Shown here in pieces: positions 7,384-16,463 of a stretch of 64,000 nucleotides of DNA. Source of the stretch: Metasolibacillus fluoroglycofenilyticus (GTDB taxonomy: Bacteria; Bacillota; Bacilli; Bacillales_A; Planococcaceae); the NCBI RefSeq assembly GCF_003049645.1, contig NZ_PYWK01000002.1:62001-126000 (forward strand), in the 5' to 3' direction. The position numbers and the translations under genes were made by a program. The number at the start of each line of letters is the position of its first letter. Within the stretch, counting starts at the first letter, position 1. The notes below the pieces were generated by a model that saw only the letters and a program-made list of their open reading frames with translations, did no database searches and had not been told where the DNA came from.

Positions 7384-8754
7384 TCACTTAAATTTATTTT
7401 GTCCATAAAGTTTTAATATATCTCGTAAAAATAAAGGGAGGTAATAATGTTTTTTGGCATATTTAAAACTCGGGAAAAAATAACCAAATGTAAATAAATC
7501 AAGCGTCACCAATTTATATGTGCGTTGCAAATCTGCCACTTCACCATTAATAATTAGCTCACGCTGGGCATTCAAATCAAAATGATAGGTTAACAGCTTG
7601 CCAAATACAATTCCTCTAAAGCCCAGCCCTTTAAATTGGAGTTGTGGCCATTCCTCGTTCATTGATTGCATATAAATTTCCTTCAGCTCCGTACCGGTAA
7701 GCTCAATCGTACATAAGTTAATTGGATGAGGGAAAATCCGATGAAGGTCGTATGCTGATACATAGCCTTTTTGCAAGTCCTCTAAAAAAATACCCGCATT
7801 GAAAAGGGCACAATCTGCACTTGAATATTGAATCATTGCCTCTGCAAATAAATTGGAAAGCTGTGAATAATGAAACCATTCTTTATTATACGTTTTTGGT
7901 GCTGTAAAAATCGGTTTATCTAGCTTTTCCTGCGCTTCTTGCATTAAACCTTGCAAAAATGCTGGCTCCTCTTTCGGGCTAGGGAGCAATGCACACTCGA
8001 TGACCTTTTCTTGCTTCGTTATCCTTTTCGTTTGATGGTCAAAGTCAATGGTTAAATGCCCTACATATTGACCGAATTTTCCACAGCCAGTTAGCAGCAC
8101 CTCTCCAATGAATTTTCCTGTCTCGAATAGATGATGTGTATGTGACCCAAAAATTACGTCGATTTCAGGGCATTCATCTGCAAGTAGCTCATCCTCTGTC
8201 TTTCCTAAATGAGATAAGCAAATGAGAATATCCACCTGCTCCTTTAACTGCTCGACAATCTGGATAATCGCAATTCTCGGCTCCGTTACTTGCCAGCTTA
8301 ACGAACGATAAAATGCTTCGAACTGTGCAGTTGCACCTACAACCCCAATTTTCGTTCCATATTTCGTCGTTAAAATAGTATACGGCTTAAGCCATGCAGG
8401 CTGCTCCCCTTTTGATGCATATAAATTAGCAACAACAACTTCAAACTGTGCATCTTCGTACAGTGCTTCTAAGTCTTCAGTAGCAAATGTAATTCCCTCA
8501 TTGTTGCCAAGCGTCACAACATCATATTGTGCCTCGTTCAATAGTTGAACATTGCCTTTGCCTTTCGTTGCCTCCGTATAAATATTTGAACGATCAATAT
8601 GGTCGCCAATATCTAGTAAAAAGCTAGGCTCACCTTGTGCAGCTAATAATGTACGTTGTGCATGAATATAATTCTGCGTACGCATCCAAAATTCAAAATG
8701 ACTATGTAAATCGTTCGTATGAAAAAAATGAATTCTTTCTTGCACAATGCACAC
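7384..8754 (-). CDS. yunD: Metallophosphatase / 5'-nucleotidase-like protein YunD
   Basis: A 456-residue protein of the UshA/5'-nucleotidase superfamily. The N-terminal metallophosphatase domain (about 5-260) shows HTNDLHSHF, LDIGDHID, LGNNEG (where most relatives have GNHE) and GSHTHHLF; the C-terminal 5'-nucleotidase domain spans about 290-440. There is no signal peptide, so unlike UshA it acts in the cytosol. The start is uncertain: GTG at 8754 or an in-frame GTG at 8745 (MQERIHFF), neither with a strong ribosome site. It shares the order yunD-yunE-yunF with B. subtilis. Substrate unknown, probably a nucleotide. Confidence 0.87.
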   Translation of the reverse strand: MCIVQERIHFFHTNDLHSHFEFWMRTQNYIHAQRTLLAAQGEPSFLLDIGDHIDRSNIYTEATKGKGNVQLLNEAQYDVVTLGNNEGITFATEDLEALYEDAQFEVVVANLYASKGEQPAWLKPYTILTTKYGTKIGVVGATAQFEAFYRSLSWQVTEPRIAIIQIVEQLKEQVDILICLSHLGKTEDELLADECPEIDVIFGSHTHHLFETGKFIGEVLLTGCGKFGQYVGHLTIDFDHQTKRITKQEKVIECALLPSPKEEPAFLQGLMQEAQEKLDKPIFTAPKTYNKEWFHYSQLSNLFAEAMIQYSSADCALFNAGIFLEDLQKGYVSAYDLHRIFPHPINLCTIELTGTELKEIYMQSMNEEWPQLQFKGLGFRGIVFGKLLTYHFDLNAQRELIINGEVADLQRTYKLVTLDLFTFGYFFPSFKYAKKHYYLPLFLRDILKLYGQNKFK

Positions 8755-8810
8755 CAGCTTTCTTTAAAAATCGATAATATTCGCCTGAGGCTCCATCTGT
8801 TATTTTAGCA

Positions 8811-9632
8811 TCAAAATAGCCCATCTATAATAGAACGAACACCTAACAACAATAGAATGATCCGCAATACAAGTACCAATGTTTCTGATTTTAACTTTTT
8901 ATTTAATTTTGCACCATATTTTGCTCCAATATATGCTCCCGGAATAACCGGTAATGTATATAGCCACGGGACATTTCCTAAATAAATATGCGAAGCAGAG
9001 TTGACAATCGATGTTAAAAATACTAAAAACATCGATGTAGCAATAGCCACATGCGGTGGGAATAAGAATAAAATCAGCATTGCCGGAACTATCATCGAGC
9101 CACCACCGATGCCAAACAGCCCCGACATACAGCCGACTGCAAATGTTAATAAAAAGGCAAACCAAATGGGGTAACCATACACATATTCCTTGCCTTCACT
9201 ATCTATATATGTTTGCTTCTTTCCATGCTCGACAAACCAATAAACAGGCTTTAATTTATCACGTACTAATAAAATAATCGATAGAATAATTAATAAAATA
9301 CCAAAATATAAATTAAATGATGGCAAATCTAACCCTTTATTAATCCATGCACCAAGCATCGTCCCTGGTACACTACCCGCAAAGAAAATAAAGCCTGTTT
9401 TATAATCTACCGTTTTTGACTTCATTTGTGTTACTGTAGAGGCGAGACCTGTAAAAATCATCATCACAACAGATAGACCAACAACCGTTTGTGGTGTAAT
9501 ATCTGGAATCAGCCCTAAATTAATACCTATAAATAGCGTAGCAGGTACTAAAATAACTCCCCCACCTAATCCAACAAGCGCCCCTATAATACCGGAGGTC
9601 ATCGCAATAATAAATAACAATATAAATTCCAT
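8811..9632 (-). CDS. yunE: TauE/SafE family membrane permease YunE
   Basis: A 273-residue polytopic membrane protein with about eight hydrophobic segments in two repeats, each containing a glycine-rich GxGGGxxxVP motif (ALVGLGGGVILVPA near residue 20 and GLFGIGGGSMIVPA near 171), diagnostic of the TauE/SafE (DUF81) family. Members export or import sulfonates, sulfite or other sulfur-containing anions; the substrate here is not determinable. Its ATG shares one base with the yunF stop (TAATG), so the two are translationally coupled. AGGGGAATTTTA precedes the start. Confidence 0.9.
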   Translation of the reverse strand: MEFILLFIIAMTSGIIGALVGLGGGVILVPATLFIGINLGLIPDITPQTVVGLSVVMMIFTGLASTVTQMKSKTVDYKTGFIFFAGSVPGTMLGAWINKGLDLPSFNLYFGILLIILSIILLVRDKLKPVYWFVEHGKKQTYIDSEGKEYVYGYPIWFAFLLTFAVGCMSGLFGIGGGSMIVPAMLILFLFPPHVAIATSMFLVFLTSIVNSASHIYLGNVPWLYTLPVIPGAYIGAKYGAKLNKKLKSETLVLVLRIILLLLGVRSIIDGLF

Positions 9633-10489
9633 TAAAATTCCCCTTCAAAAATATTTAGTTGTTTTGGTGATAAATTTTCAAAGTGCAAGCCCAGTATTTC
9701 CTTTAGGCGCTGTGCGTTTGGCGCGGCATGATAATCAGAGTTATTATTAAACAGTACATAAACTCCCTGCGCCTGCTGCCGCAATTGCCTTACATAGGAT
9801 GCTATTGATTGTAGCTCATCTTCATTATAATCATATAGAAAACGAACTTTGCGCCAATTATGTGCATTGCCACTATTGCGCCAGCCATGCACATTGCGAC
9901 CATGAATACGAAATAGCACCTTATCTGCTGTCGCAACAGGTACGAGCGGAACAGAGCCCGTCCCTGCCTGCGGTTCATCACAAACAGTATGAATAAAGTT
10001 GTGCTCCTGTAAAAAGTGCAATGTTTTCTCCCTCATTTGCGGAGCATACCAAGTTTGATTGCGAAATTCTATCGCTAATGGCAAATTCGGTAATTGCTGT
10101 TTGACATAGCGAATATAATTAACATTTTTCGTTGTGCAATCAAACCAAGGAGGAAATTGTACAAGCACCATCGCTAGCTTATTTAAGCGCTGAAATGTAT
10201 GTGCACATTCTAAAAAGGCTTGAAACATATCATTCCGCGTCTCATATGGTAACTCATCACGCAAATGTCCTGTAATTCCTTGATAAGCCTTTAATATAAA
10301 TTGAAAATTATCAGGTGTATCCTGGCACCATTTTTCGACATTTTGATTGGCTGGAATGGCATAAAAAGATGTATCTACTTCAACAATTGGAAAATGTCCA
10401 CTATAATCAAATAGTTTATCACGTGCCGTCGTCACCGTTGAATATAGAGCAGGATGATCTCCCCAGCCTGTTAGCCCAATCGAAATCAT
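9632..10489 (-). CDS. yunF: DUF72 family protein YunF
   Basis: A 285-residue cytosolic protein of the DUF72 TIM-barrel family (E. coli YecE type). Family marks: SIGLTGWGDHP at the start, VEVDTSFYAIP, FQFILKAYQGITGH, LVQFPPWFDC, AIEFRNQTWY and the late FNNNSDYHAAPNAQRL. The family resembles a xylose-isomerase-like barrel but its reaction is unproven. GGGGGAGAGGAAATG gives a good ribosome site before ATG 10489. It is the first gene of a yunF-yunE(-yunD) unit as in B. subtilis. Confidence 0.88.
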   Translation of the reverse strand: MISIGLTGWGDHPALYSTVTTARDKLFDYSGHFPIVEVDTSFYAIPANQNVEKWCQDTPDNFQFILKAYQGITGHLRDELPYETRNDMFQAFLECAHTFQRLNKLAMVLVQFPPWFDCTTKNVNYIRYVKQQLPNLPLAIEFRNQTWYAPQMREKTLHFLQEHNFIHTVCDEPQAGTGSVPLVPVATADKVLFRIHGRNVHGWRNSGNAHNWRKVRFLYDYNEDELQSIASYVRQLRQQAQGVYVLFNNNSDYHAAPNAQRLKEILGLHFENLSPKQLNIFEGEF

Positions 10490-10671
10490 TTCCTCTCCCC
10501 CTTCCTATATGCTCCTTTATCATAACATAAAGTAAAACTTCACTCAGTGAGGACAATACTTAACCGCTGCTTGAAGAATATTATGGCTTCAAAATATTAT
10601 ACATGCCGATTGTAAAACTGCTGTTACGTTCACTCAAAGCTTATGTAACAATCTTTATCCTAACTACATCA

Positions 10672-11769
10672 TTACCCTTGTTGCATTGTGCGTAAGCAAA
10701 CATCTGTTAGTATCTCAATCCCATTGACAATGGCTTGATGATTAAATTGCATATGTGGGTCATGCAACCCGGGCATTACATCTGCCCCTAGAGCAAGCAT
10801 CGTCGCCTTTAAATGCGGCCTTTCAATCGTGTAAAAATGAAAATCATCTGCACCTGGCGTAATAATCGTTGGGAAGGCAGGTCTTTCTAACACATGCTCA
10901 ATTGACTGCGCTAAAAGTGCTGCCGCCTCGTCATGCACAACTGCTGCTGGAACATAATCAAAAAACTCAATTGTAATGGGTACTTGATGCAACGCACTTA
11001 ATTGCGTACATATTGTTTTTACCTTCTGCTGTAATTCCTCCATTATCGCATTCGTTTGTGCACGTAAATCTAAACCAAATGTTGCTTTGCCGGGTATAAT
11101 ATTAAAATTTTCAGAGCCTGCATATAAATTGGTCATTTTTGCAGTCGCCGCTATATGTGGGTCTGTGTAGGTTAACCCTAAATGATGCACAATAGAAGCA
11201 GCTACTTCAATTGCATTGACCCCTTTATGCGGGCGCGCACCGTGATGATCCACGCCACCAATTTGCCCTTTTACAAAGACACATGAGCCATGCTGAATGC
11301 CTGCTGCACAATTTGGAAAAGCAATTTCATCAAATGGTCGTAAATGAACGCCGTAAAAATAATCTAAATCATCAATCACACCTTCTTGAATGACGCTTAA
11401 AGAACCATTGCCAAGCTCCTCTGCTGGTTGGAAAATAGCGCGTACTGTTCCGTTGAATTCACCTACTTCCTTTAGTCGATGCATAACGCCTGTCACAATC
11501 GTCATATGTGCATCATGCCCACATGAATGATTTGCCTTCATTTCTCCATCCACTTCCTGCCATAGTGCATCCATATCTGCGCGCAACCCTATTTTCGGTG
11601 AGCCCGAACCAATTTCAACAGAAAAACCAGGTATATTTTTAAATCTTTTTGGCTGAAAACCAGCCGCTTCAAATAATGCAACGAGATAATTAGTCGTTTC
11701 AACTTCCTTAAAGCTTATTTCACCATGTGCGTGTAAATGGCTGAAAATATCCAACATTTTTTCTTTCAT
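10672..11769 (-). CDS. M20-family amidohydrolase / peptidase
   Basis: A 365-residue metallohydrolase of the M20D group. Metal-binding motifs: HAHGE near residue 15, GLRADMDALW, and NHSCGHDAHM (about 78-87); an FQPAEELGNGS loop carries the base. The lid domain contains GGVDHHGARPHKG. The start is placed at ATG 11769 (MKEKMLDIF) because GAGGAG sits 8 bases upstream; an upstream in-frame ATG at 11793 contains that site and is unlikely. It lies next to a regulator and a divergent dipeptide-epimerase-like gene, so an acyl-amino-acid or dipeptide substrate from cell-wall or peptide recycling is plausible but unproven. Confidence 0.85.
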   Translation of the reverse strand: MKEKMLDIFSHLHAHGEISFKEVETTNYLVALFEAAGFQPKRFKNIPGFSVEIGSGSPKIGLRADMDALWQEVDGEMKANHSCGHDAHMTIVTGVMHRLKEVGEFNGTVRAIFQPAEELGNGSLSVIQEGVIDDLDYFYGVHLRPFDEIAFPNCAAGIQHGSCVFVKGQIGGVDHHGARPHKGVNAIEVAASIVHHLGLTYTDPHIAATAKMTNLYAGSENFNIIPGKATFGLDLRAQTNAIMEELQQKVKTICTQLSALHQVPITIEFFDYVPAAVVHDEAAALLAQSIEHVLERPAFPTIITPGADDFHFYTIERPHLKATMLALGADVMPGLHDPHMQFNHQAIVNGIEILTDVCLRTMQQG

Positions 11770-11958
11770 AAAAAAACTCCTCACATAATGCATTGTCGTT
11801 TGTCTATACGTTCATCCTATAATCTTTTAGTTTGTTCTTGACTTCATCACTTTTGCTTTGTACGATACAATTAACGACCACTTAGCGACATGGTTTTATT
11901 GTAAAAAAGATTGCTGTCATATGCAAGAAATTTTCCGACAACAAAGTAGTGCATCACG

Positions 11959-13185
11959 TTATTTCACTAATGTTGGAAGCTGTAAGCGGTAAAGTGCTGA
12001 GGGACGACCTTTTTGGTGCGCAGATTGCTCCCCGATAATCGTTACATAGCTGGCATCATGTAATTTTTTCAACATGCGCTCAGCCGTTCTTCTTGTTACT
12101 TGTAAAAATTTCGCTAACTGTGCCGCTGTAAAGGGCTCACTAGTTTGCAATGCCGCATATGCAAAAATACGCGATATATTTTGTGGGCTTAAGCGGACTT
12201 CTTGTGCCAATGCTGCAAGCTGTGGATGCTTTACAGAAAACGCAGTTTGTTTTTCTATAATCGGGTAAGGTCCATGTAATGTTTGTTTAGCATCCATAAA
12301 ATAAAACTGCTTTGATTGTGTAAAGGAGCTTGCTACAAGTGCATTATTATAAGCAGCTTCCATTGAATGCCCACTGCCGAAAGCAATTCGCACATTAGCA
12401 TTTAAAGCGCCATGCCATTTTTCGAACAAAGGGTGCGCAATAACCGATTTGATTTTACCAACTGTCGAATAGACAACGGTGCCATGCTCCTTCTTCGTTA
12501 ATGTCGCATCTAGTAACTGAGCAAAAGTAGCTAGCTCCTCAGGCAAACAATACTGCTCTTGAATGAGTCCAACCACAACCTGAGCAGCTTCAGCCTTCGC
12601 TAATAATGCCTGTTCTTTTGCCTTGGCTAGCGTATGAAGTATGTCATTGTCCGTATCAACAATGTGGATAGCTGGATAACCTTCCTCACATAATTGGTCA
12701 TATACTGCATGAATGCTCGTAATCGCAAAATCTGTTTGGCCACTAGCTAGTGCTTTGCGATGAAAGGCGACTACAGGCTGTGATGGCTGGGCATTTTGCA
12801 AACATAATGTATGAACAGTAGGTGGAGTATGCAGGTCGTTACATAAGTTTCGCCACTCTTCCTCATCGCGATAATCAAGAGAAATACGTGTTAAATTGTA
12901 GCCTAATTGAACAGCCTTTAATAAAGTAATTGCTAAAGCTTGTACATCTTGACGTAAATAAACAACAGGTATTTGTAGCTGCTCTACTTGCTGCTTGGCA
13001 AAAGCATAGGGCAGCGAACCTGAAAACATTAATACATCACAATGCTCAAGCATTTTTACTAGCTCAGGTGCTTCAGCTGGCTCTTTATATGCATAACATT
13101 TCAGTTGATAAGAAGAATCCGATTCAGCGAGTGCTTGTGCTTGCTTGCAAAAGCTTGCTGAACCAATTAAAGCAATTGTCATCAT
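11959..13185 (-). CDS. Winged-helix transcriptional regulator with sensory N-terminal part
   Basis: A 408-residue protein. Residues 1-130 resemble a Rossmann-like sensor domain (MMTIALIGSASF start, then LMFSGSLPYAF), the middle (about 225-310) has the look of a GGDEF-like fold found in some regulators (VRIAFGSGHSMEAAYNNAL), and the C-terminal 65 residues form a winged HTH (FTAAQLAKFLQVTRRTAERMLKKL). The start at 13185 follows GGAGG by 11 bases; a longer in-frame start at 13221 would include that site. Its start codon is only 37 bp from that of the divergent epimerase, so it probably controls that gene and the M20 peptidase downstream. Ligand unknown. Confidence 0.72.
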   Translation of the reverse strand: MMTIALIGSASFCKQAQALAESDSSYQLKCYAYKEPAEAPELVKMLEHCDVLMFSGSLPYAFAKQQVEQLQIPVVYLRQDVQALAITLLKAVQLGYNLTRISLDYRDEEEWRNLCNDLHTPPTVHTLCLQNAQPSQPVVAFHRKALASGQTDFAITSIHAVYDQLCEEGYPAIHIVDTDNDILHTLAKAKEQALLAKAEAAQVVVGLIQEQYCLPEELATFAQLLDATLTKKEHGTVVYSTVGKIKSVIAHPLFEKWHGALNANVRIAFGSGHSMEAAYNNALVASSFTQSKQFYFMDAKQTLHGPYPIIEKQTAFSVKHPQLAALAQEVRLSPQNISRIFAYAALQTSEPFTAAQLAKFLQVTRRTAERMLKKLHDASYVTIIGEQSAHQKGRPSALYRLQLPTLVK

Positions 13186-13222
13186 AAAAAAGAAAACCTC
13201 CAAATCAGAAAGGATGTACAAT

Positions 13223-14332
13223 ATGAAAATTAAAAAAATCGAACTATTTGCTATTGAGCTCCCATTAAAGGAACCATTTATTATTAGCTATGCTACCTAT
13301 TATACGATGCCTTCCTTAATCGTCAAAGTGACTTTAGATAATGGTGTTATCGGCTATGGCGAAGGCGTTGCAGATGAGCACGTAACAGGGGAAAGCATGT
13401 ACGGCGCATTTGAAATTATCGAGAAAATTTTAGCCCCTCGCTTAATTGGTCTAAATCCGCTGAATATGGAAGCCATTCATGATGTCATGGATGCTGCAAT
13501 ATTGGCAGCTCCTACAGCGAAGGCTGCACTTGATATTGCGTGCTACGATGCCGCTGCAAAATCATTGAACATTCCTGTCTATGATTTACTAGGTGGACGC
13601 TTCCATGAGGCATTTCCAATTACCCACGTTTTAAGCATTCAAGACCCTTCAGTAATGGCACAAGAAGCAATGGGTAAAATAGAAGAAGGCTATCGTTCAT
13701 TCAAACTAAAAGTTGGTGAAAAAATGGTAGAGGACGTTAAGCGTATTCAAGCAGTAAGAGAAGCAGTCGGCCCTGAAATCGCCATTCGCGTTGATGTTAA
13801 CCAAGGGTGGAAAAATAGCGCAACCGCATTACAAGCACTTGCACTCCTTGAAAACTGTCATCTCGACTGGATTGAACAGCCCATTGTAGCACATGATATT
13901 GACGGCATGGTCGAAATTAAACAGAAGACTGCTACACCTGTAATGATTGATGAGGGACTTGTTGGCATGACAGAAATGCGCACAATTATCCAAAAGCAGG
14001 CCGCGCATAAAGTGAATATTAAGCTGATGAAATGTGGCGGTATTTATAAGGCAAATAAGCTCGCTATTATGGCTGAAATGGCCAATATTGAATGTCAAGT
14101 AGGCTCCATGGTCGAATCATCAATTGGCTCAGCAGCAGGCTATCACGTGGCCTTCTCTAAAAAATCAATGACTAGCGTTGAATTAACAGGTCCACTAAAA
14201 TATAGCGAGGATGTAGGCAATCTGCAATTCGATATTCCATTTATTCGTTTAAGTGACAAACCGGGTCTAGGTATTGATGTGGATGAAATTAAGCTTGCGA
14301 AGCTAACAGTAAAACAAAGTGTTATAAGCTAA
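13223..14332 (+). CDS. Enolase-superfamily dipeptide epimerase-like protein (MLE subgroup)
   Basis: A 369-residue cytosolic enzyme of the enolase superfamily. The capping domain is residues 1-120; the barrel carries the base motif FKLKVG (KxK), the metal ligands in RVDVNQGW, WIEQP and MIDEG, and the opposing lysine in VNIKLMKCGGI. Relatives such as YkfB epimerise L-Ala-D/L-Glu during murein peptide recycling; o-succinylbenzoate synthase and other MLE activities cannot be excluded from sequence alone. The start is set at ATG 13223 with AGAAAGGA upstream; an earlier in-frame ATG at 13145 lies inside the divergent regulator. The C terminus has an unusual VELTGPLKYSED. Confidence 0.8.
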   Translation: MKIKKIELFAIELPLKEPFIISYATYYTMPSLIVKVTLDNGVIGYGEGVADEHVTGESMYGAFEIIEKILAPRLIGLNPLNMEAIHDVMDAAILAAPTAKAALDIACYDAAAKSLNIPVYDLLGGRFHEAFPITHVLSIQDPSVMAQEAMGKIEEGYRSFKLKVGEKMVEDVKRIQAVREAVGPEIAIRVDVNQGWKNSATALQALALLENCHLDWIEQPIVAHDIDGMVEIKQKTATPVMIDEGLVGMTEMRTIIQKQAAHKVNIKLMKCGGIYKANKLAIMAEMANIECQVGSMVESSIGSAAGYHVAFSKKSMTSVELTGPLKYSEDVGNLQFDIPFIRLSDKPGLGIDVDEIKLAKLTVKQSVIS

Positions 14333-14335
14333 GTT

Positions 14336-14475
14336 AGTCGTCCGAAAAGCTAATATGAGCCCCATGCGATAGTGACAATTTATTATGACTATTGCGTGAG
14401 CGCACAAGTTTAGCAGCAAATTAATAAAGAAACATGTGATTGCCATACAAAATTACCTTAGCGGACAGTCCTCTT
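14336..14475 (+). repeat. Compound intergenic repeat, copy 3 (degraded)
   Basis: Starts CGTCCGAAAAGCTAATATGAG and ends TTAGCGGACAGTCC, with a TGACAATTTATTATGACT segment shared with copy 1 at 3253-3417. The terminal hairpin is eroded. It follows the epimerase gene directly. Confidence 0.5.
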
Positions 14476-14496
14476 ACGTACTAAAAAAATCGATTG

Positions 14497-14546
14497 AATT
14501 GCACCCCGATTGTTAGACATAACTAGAATCGAAGGTGCAATTTTTT
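14497..14546 (+). terminator. Terminator-like hairpin, possibly the end of a lost insertion sequence
   Basis: AATTGCACC (14497-14505) pairs with GGTGCAATT (14534-14542) and runs into T6. It is followed by a 12-codon reading frame at 14548 starting MAKFDKQEK that looks like the first residues of a transposase and then stops. The rest of 14333-14762 is AT-rich. Confidence 0.5.
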
Positions 14547-14762
14547 ATGGCTAAATTCGATAAACAAGAAAAAACAGTTTCTTAAGTAAATTATAGGATT
14601 TATTATTATTGCCTAGGCAAGTAGATAAATATCTCTATTAAAATACATTTATTGTATATTTAAACCTTATTTTGGCACTCTTGTAACGAATCCTATAATG
14701 AATTACTATTACTTTGGATAGGTAAATTTTCTGAACATTTAATACAAGGAGGATATTTTATA

Positions 14763-15563
14763 GTGAAAAAATTGCTAGGACTGCTTTTTTTAATGTTGCT
14801 ATTAGCCGCGTGTGGCAATAATACACCAGAAGAAAGCTCGACAGATCATAGCGAAACAGAAAATAAAGAAGCTGCTACTTCTGAAAATGAGAACGAAGAA
14901 GTAGAAACCGAAGTGGAAGCGGACGAAGAAGCCGCTGCTAGCTTAAGCTCCCTAGCCTCTTGTGAAGGTATTTTATTTGAGGTAGGGAAAACGATTGAAG
15001 GCAAGCAACTAGCTGCATGTATGGCAGATGCGATGATAGCAGCAGGCACTGGCTCGCATAAAGCGATTTCATCAACGGGCACTACAATGGTCGATTTTCA
15101 ATGGAATCCTGATTTTTCAATGCATGTCAAAAGCCAAGACATGTCTGTTATTGTTGATGGCGACACAGGTTGGATGAATATGCCCGACGTAGGCTGGGTA
15201 GAGGAAACAGACGAACCGAGGACAGGTGAGCAAGTCATTGCATCAAATGTTATAAAACTAACTCGTGTTTTAGGACACCCACTTATCATCGCTGAAAACT
15301 TTGCACAAGCACCTACATGGCATGTTGTCGAACAGGCCTCTGTACCCGATGCCGATGCTTTCGTTGATACAGCATGGCATTTAGTCCCAGAAGAACCGAT
15401 TAATCTTCTTGGCACTACACTCACAGATGTACAGCTTTGGGTAACGAATAATTATTTAGGTGCCTATTACATTGCAACAGCAACAATTGGTGAAGTGTCT
15501 GAGACAACGAGCAATACCTTTACCCAATGGGGAGGACCTGTCCATATTCCAAGCCCTGAATAA
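14763..15563 (+). CDS. Predicted lipoprotein of unknown function
   Basis: A 266-residue secreted lipoprotein. Residues 1-17 form a type II signal peptide ending in the lipobox LLAAC (Cys17 lipidated). A low-complexity acidic linker rich in Glu, Ser and Thr (about 20-58) follows, then a globular domain with three cysteines early on (ASCEGILF, LAACMAD) and many tryptophans. I do not recognise the fold. The start is GTG 14763 with AAGGAGG 9 bases upstream. It may form a unit with the frameshifted small lipoprotein right behind it. Function cannot be assigned. Confidence 0.75.
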   Translation: MKKLLGLLFLMLLLAACGNNTPEESSTDHSETENKEAATSENENEEVETEVEADEEAAASLSSLASCEGILFEVGKTIEGKQLAACMADAMIAAGTGSHKAISSTGTTMVDFQWNPDFSMHVKSQDMSVIVDGDTGWMNMPDVGWVEETDEPRTGEQVIASNVIKLTRVLGHPLIIAENFAQAPTWHVVEQASVPDADAFVDTAWHLVPEEPINLLGTTLTDVQLWVTNNYLGAYYIATATIGEVSETTSNTFTQWGGPVHIPSPE

Positions 15564-15578
15564 TAGGAGCTTAGCATT

Positions 15579-15666
15579 ATGAAAAAAGTTTGCTTATTTT
15601 TTAGTATGTACTTTATTCATTTCAGCTTGTAGCAATCATAAGGTCAAAAATCAAACTGCCGCCTAA
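15579..15666 (+). pseudogene. Frameshifted micro-lipoprotein gene
   Basis: AGGAG precedes ATG 15579. The frame begins MKKVCLF but hits a stop; removing one T from the T6 run at about 15597-15602 gives a 28-residue product with a classic signal peptide and lipobox FISAC, ending NHKVKNQTAA. The intact reading would be a tiny lipoprotein. It is either a decayed gene or a sequencing error in the homopolymer. Confidence 0.5.
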
Positions 15667-15748
15667 ATGGCAAGTACAATTACCTCTAGTAAAAAACAAA
15701 TCTTGACAGTTCAAACTACTTAATTTAAAAATACTTCAAGCTAGCCAA

Positions 15749-15791
15749 AAACGTCTGAAAAGCGTGTTAAAGCACGGTCTTTCAGACGTTT
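15749..15791. terminator. Bidirectional terminator hairpin of the GTCTGAAA type
   Basis: AAACGTCTGAAA (15749-15760) pairs with TTTCAGACGTTT (15780-15791); the inner GCGTG/CACG extends the stem. It separates the lipoprotein unit from the convergent VOC gene. Confidence 0.7.
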
Positions 15792-15871
15792 ATTAGTCAT
15801 TAATTAATTTCCGCTTTTAAAAATACTAAAACAAGATATTTGGAAGCATTTTCTGAAACGAATATTTCGAA

Positions 15872-16315
15872 CTAATTCGCTTCATTATCCTCTAAAATTT
15901 GTACACGCTCCTCAAAGCTAACTACCCTATGCATTTCATGCAGCATCCAAAGATAGCCGAATTCATCACTGAATACAGCATTTGATACGCCAAAATCAGG
16001 CAGTTCAGTAACTGCTTGTACTTCCTTACAGCCTGCTTTCATTGCTTTTTCATATGTGTCTGCAATATTTGGCACTAAAATATTAAACCAAATTGGCTTT
16101 GGGTCATTAGGCTTCGGTGCAATCATTTGATATTCAGGATTTTCATCTAATAAATGAAACCTGACATCATATAATTTAAAAACTGCTTCATTTTTGCCAA
16201 CAGGGAAATCTGTTACTTCCACACGCTCTATATCAAAAATTTTCTCATATAATGCTAATGCCTTCAAACTATCCGTTACAACCATATCGATTTCTACACC
16301 AACCATTTTAGACAC
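15872..16315 (-). CDS. VOC (glyoxalase/bleomycin-resistance) family protein
   Basis: A 147-residue protein with the paired beta-alpha-beta-beta-beta VOC fold: first half MVGVEIDMVVTDSLKALALYEKIF, second half KPIWFNILVPNIADTYEKAMKAG and DEFGYLWMLHE. The pattern FGYLWMLHE resembles PhnB-type members. Metal ligands are not clear and enzymatic function cannot be assigned. GAGTGTC lies before the ATG. It is a single gene, downstream of which (minus strand) is a hairpin terminator at 15749-15791; it points the same way as the suf operon but is separated from sufB by the terminator at 16413-16450. Confidence 0.75.
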   Translation of the reverse strand: MSKMVGVEIDMVVTDSLKALALYEKIFDIERVEVTDFPVGKNEAVFKLYDVRFHLLDENPEYQMIAPKPNDPKPIWFNILVPNIADTYEKAMKAGCKEVQAVTELPDFGVSNAVFSDEFGYLWMLHEMHRVVSFEERVQILEDNEAN

Positions 16316-16412
16316 TCCTTTAATTTTAATGAAATCCTATTATTAGAGTACCACAATGACCGTTAATTATTACATCATTCGCATTCGAGTTATTGCGATA
16401 TGCATAAAAAAG

Positions 16413-16450
16413 ACGTCCGAAAAGCAGTGCTTTGCATGCTTTTTGGACGC
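16413..16450 (-). terminator. Terminator of the suf operon
   Basis: CGTCCGAAAAGCA (16414-16426) pairs with TGCTTTTTGGACG (16437-16449); the minus-strand RNA then runs into a U6 tract. Its GTCCGAAAAG stem is the same as in the terminator-bearing repeat family. Confidence 0.85.
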
Positions 16451-16463
16451 CCTGAGTAATCTA

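Noticed and set aside
8899..9165. Second frame on the same strand as yunE rich in Cys and Tyr
   Set aside because: Lies inside the transmembrane gene yunE in another frame; composition is that of a shifted membrane protein.
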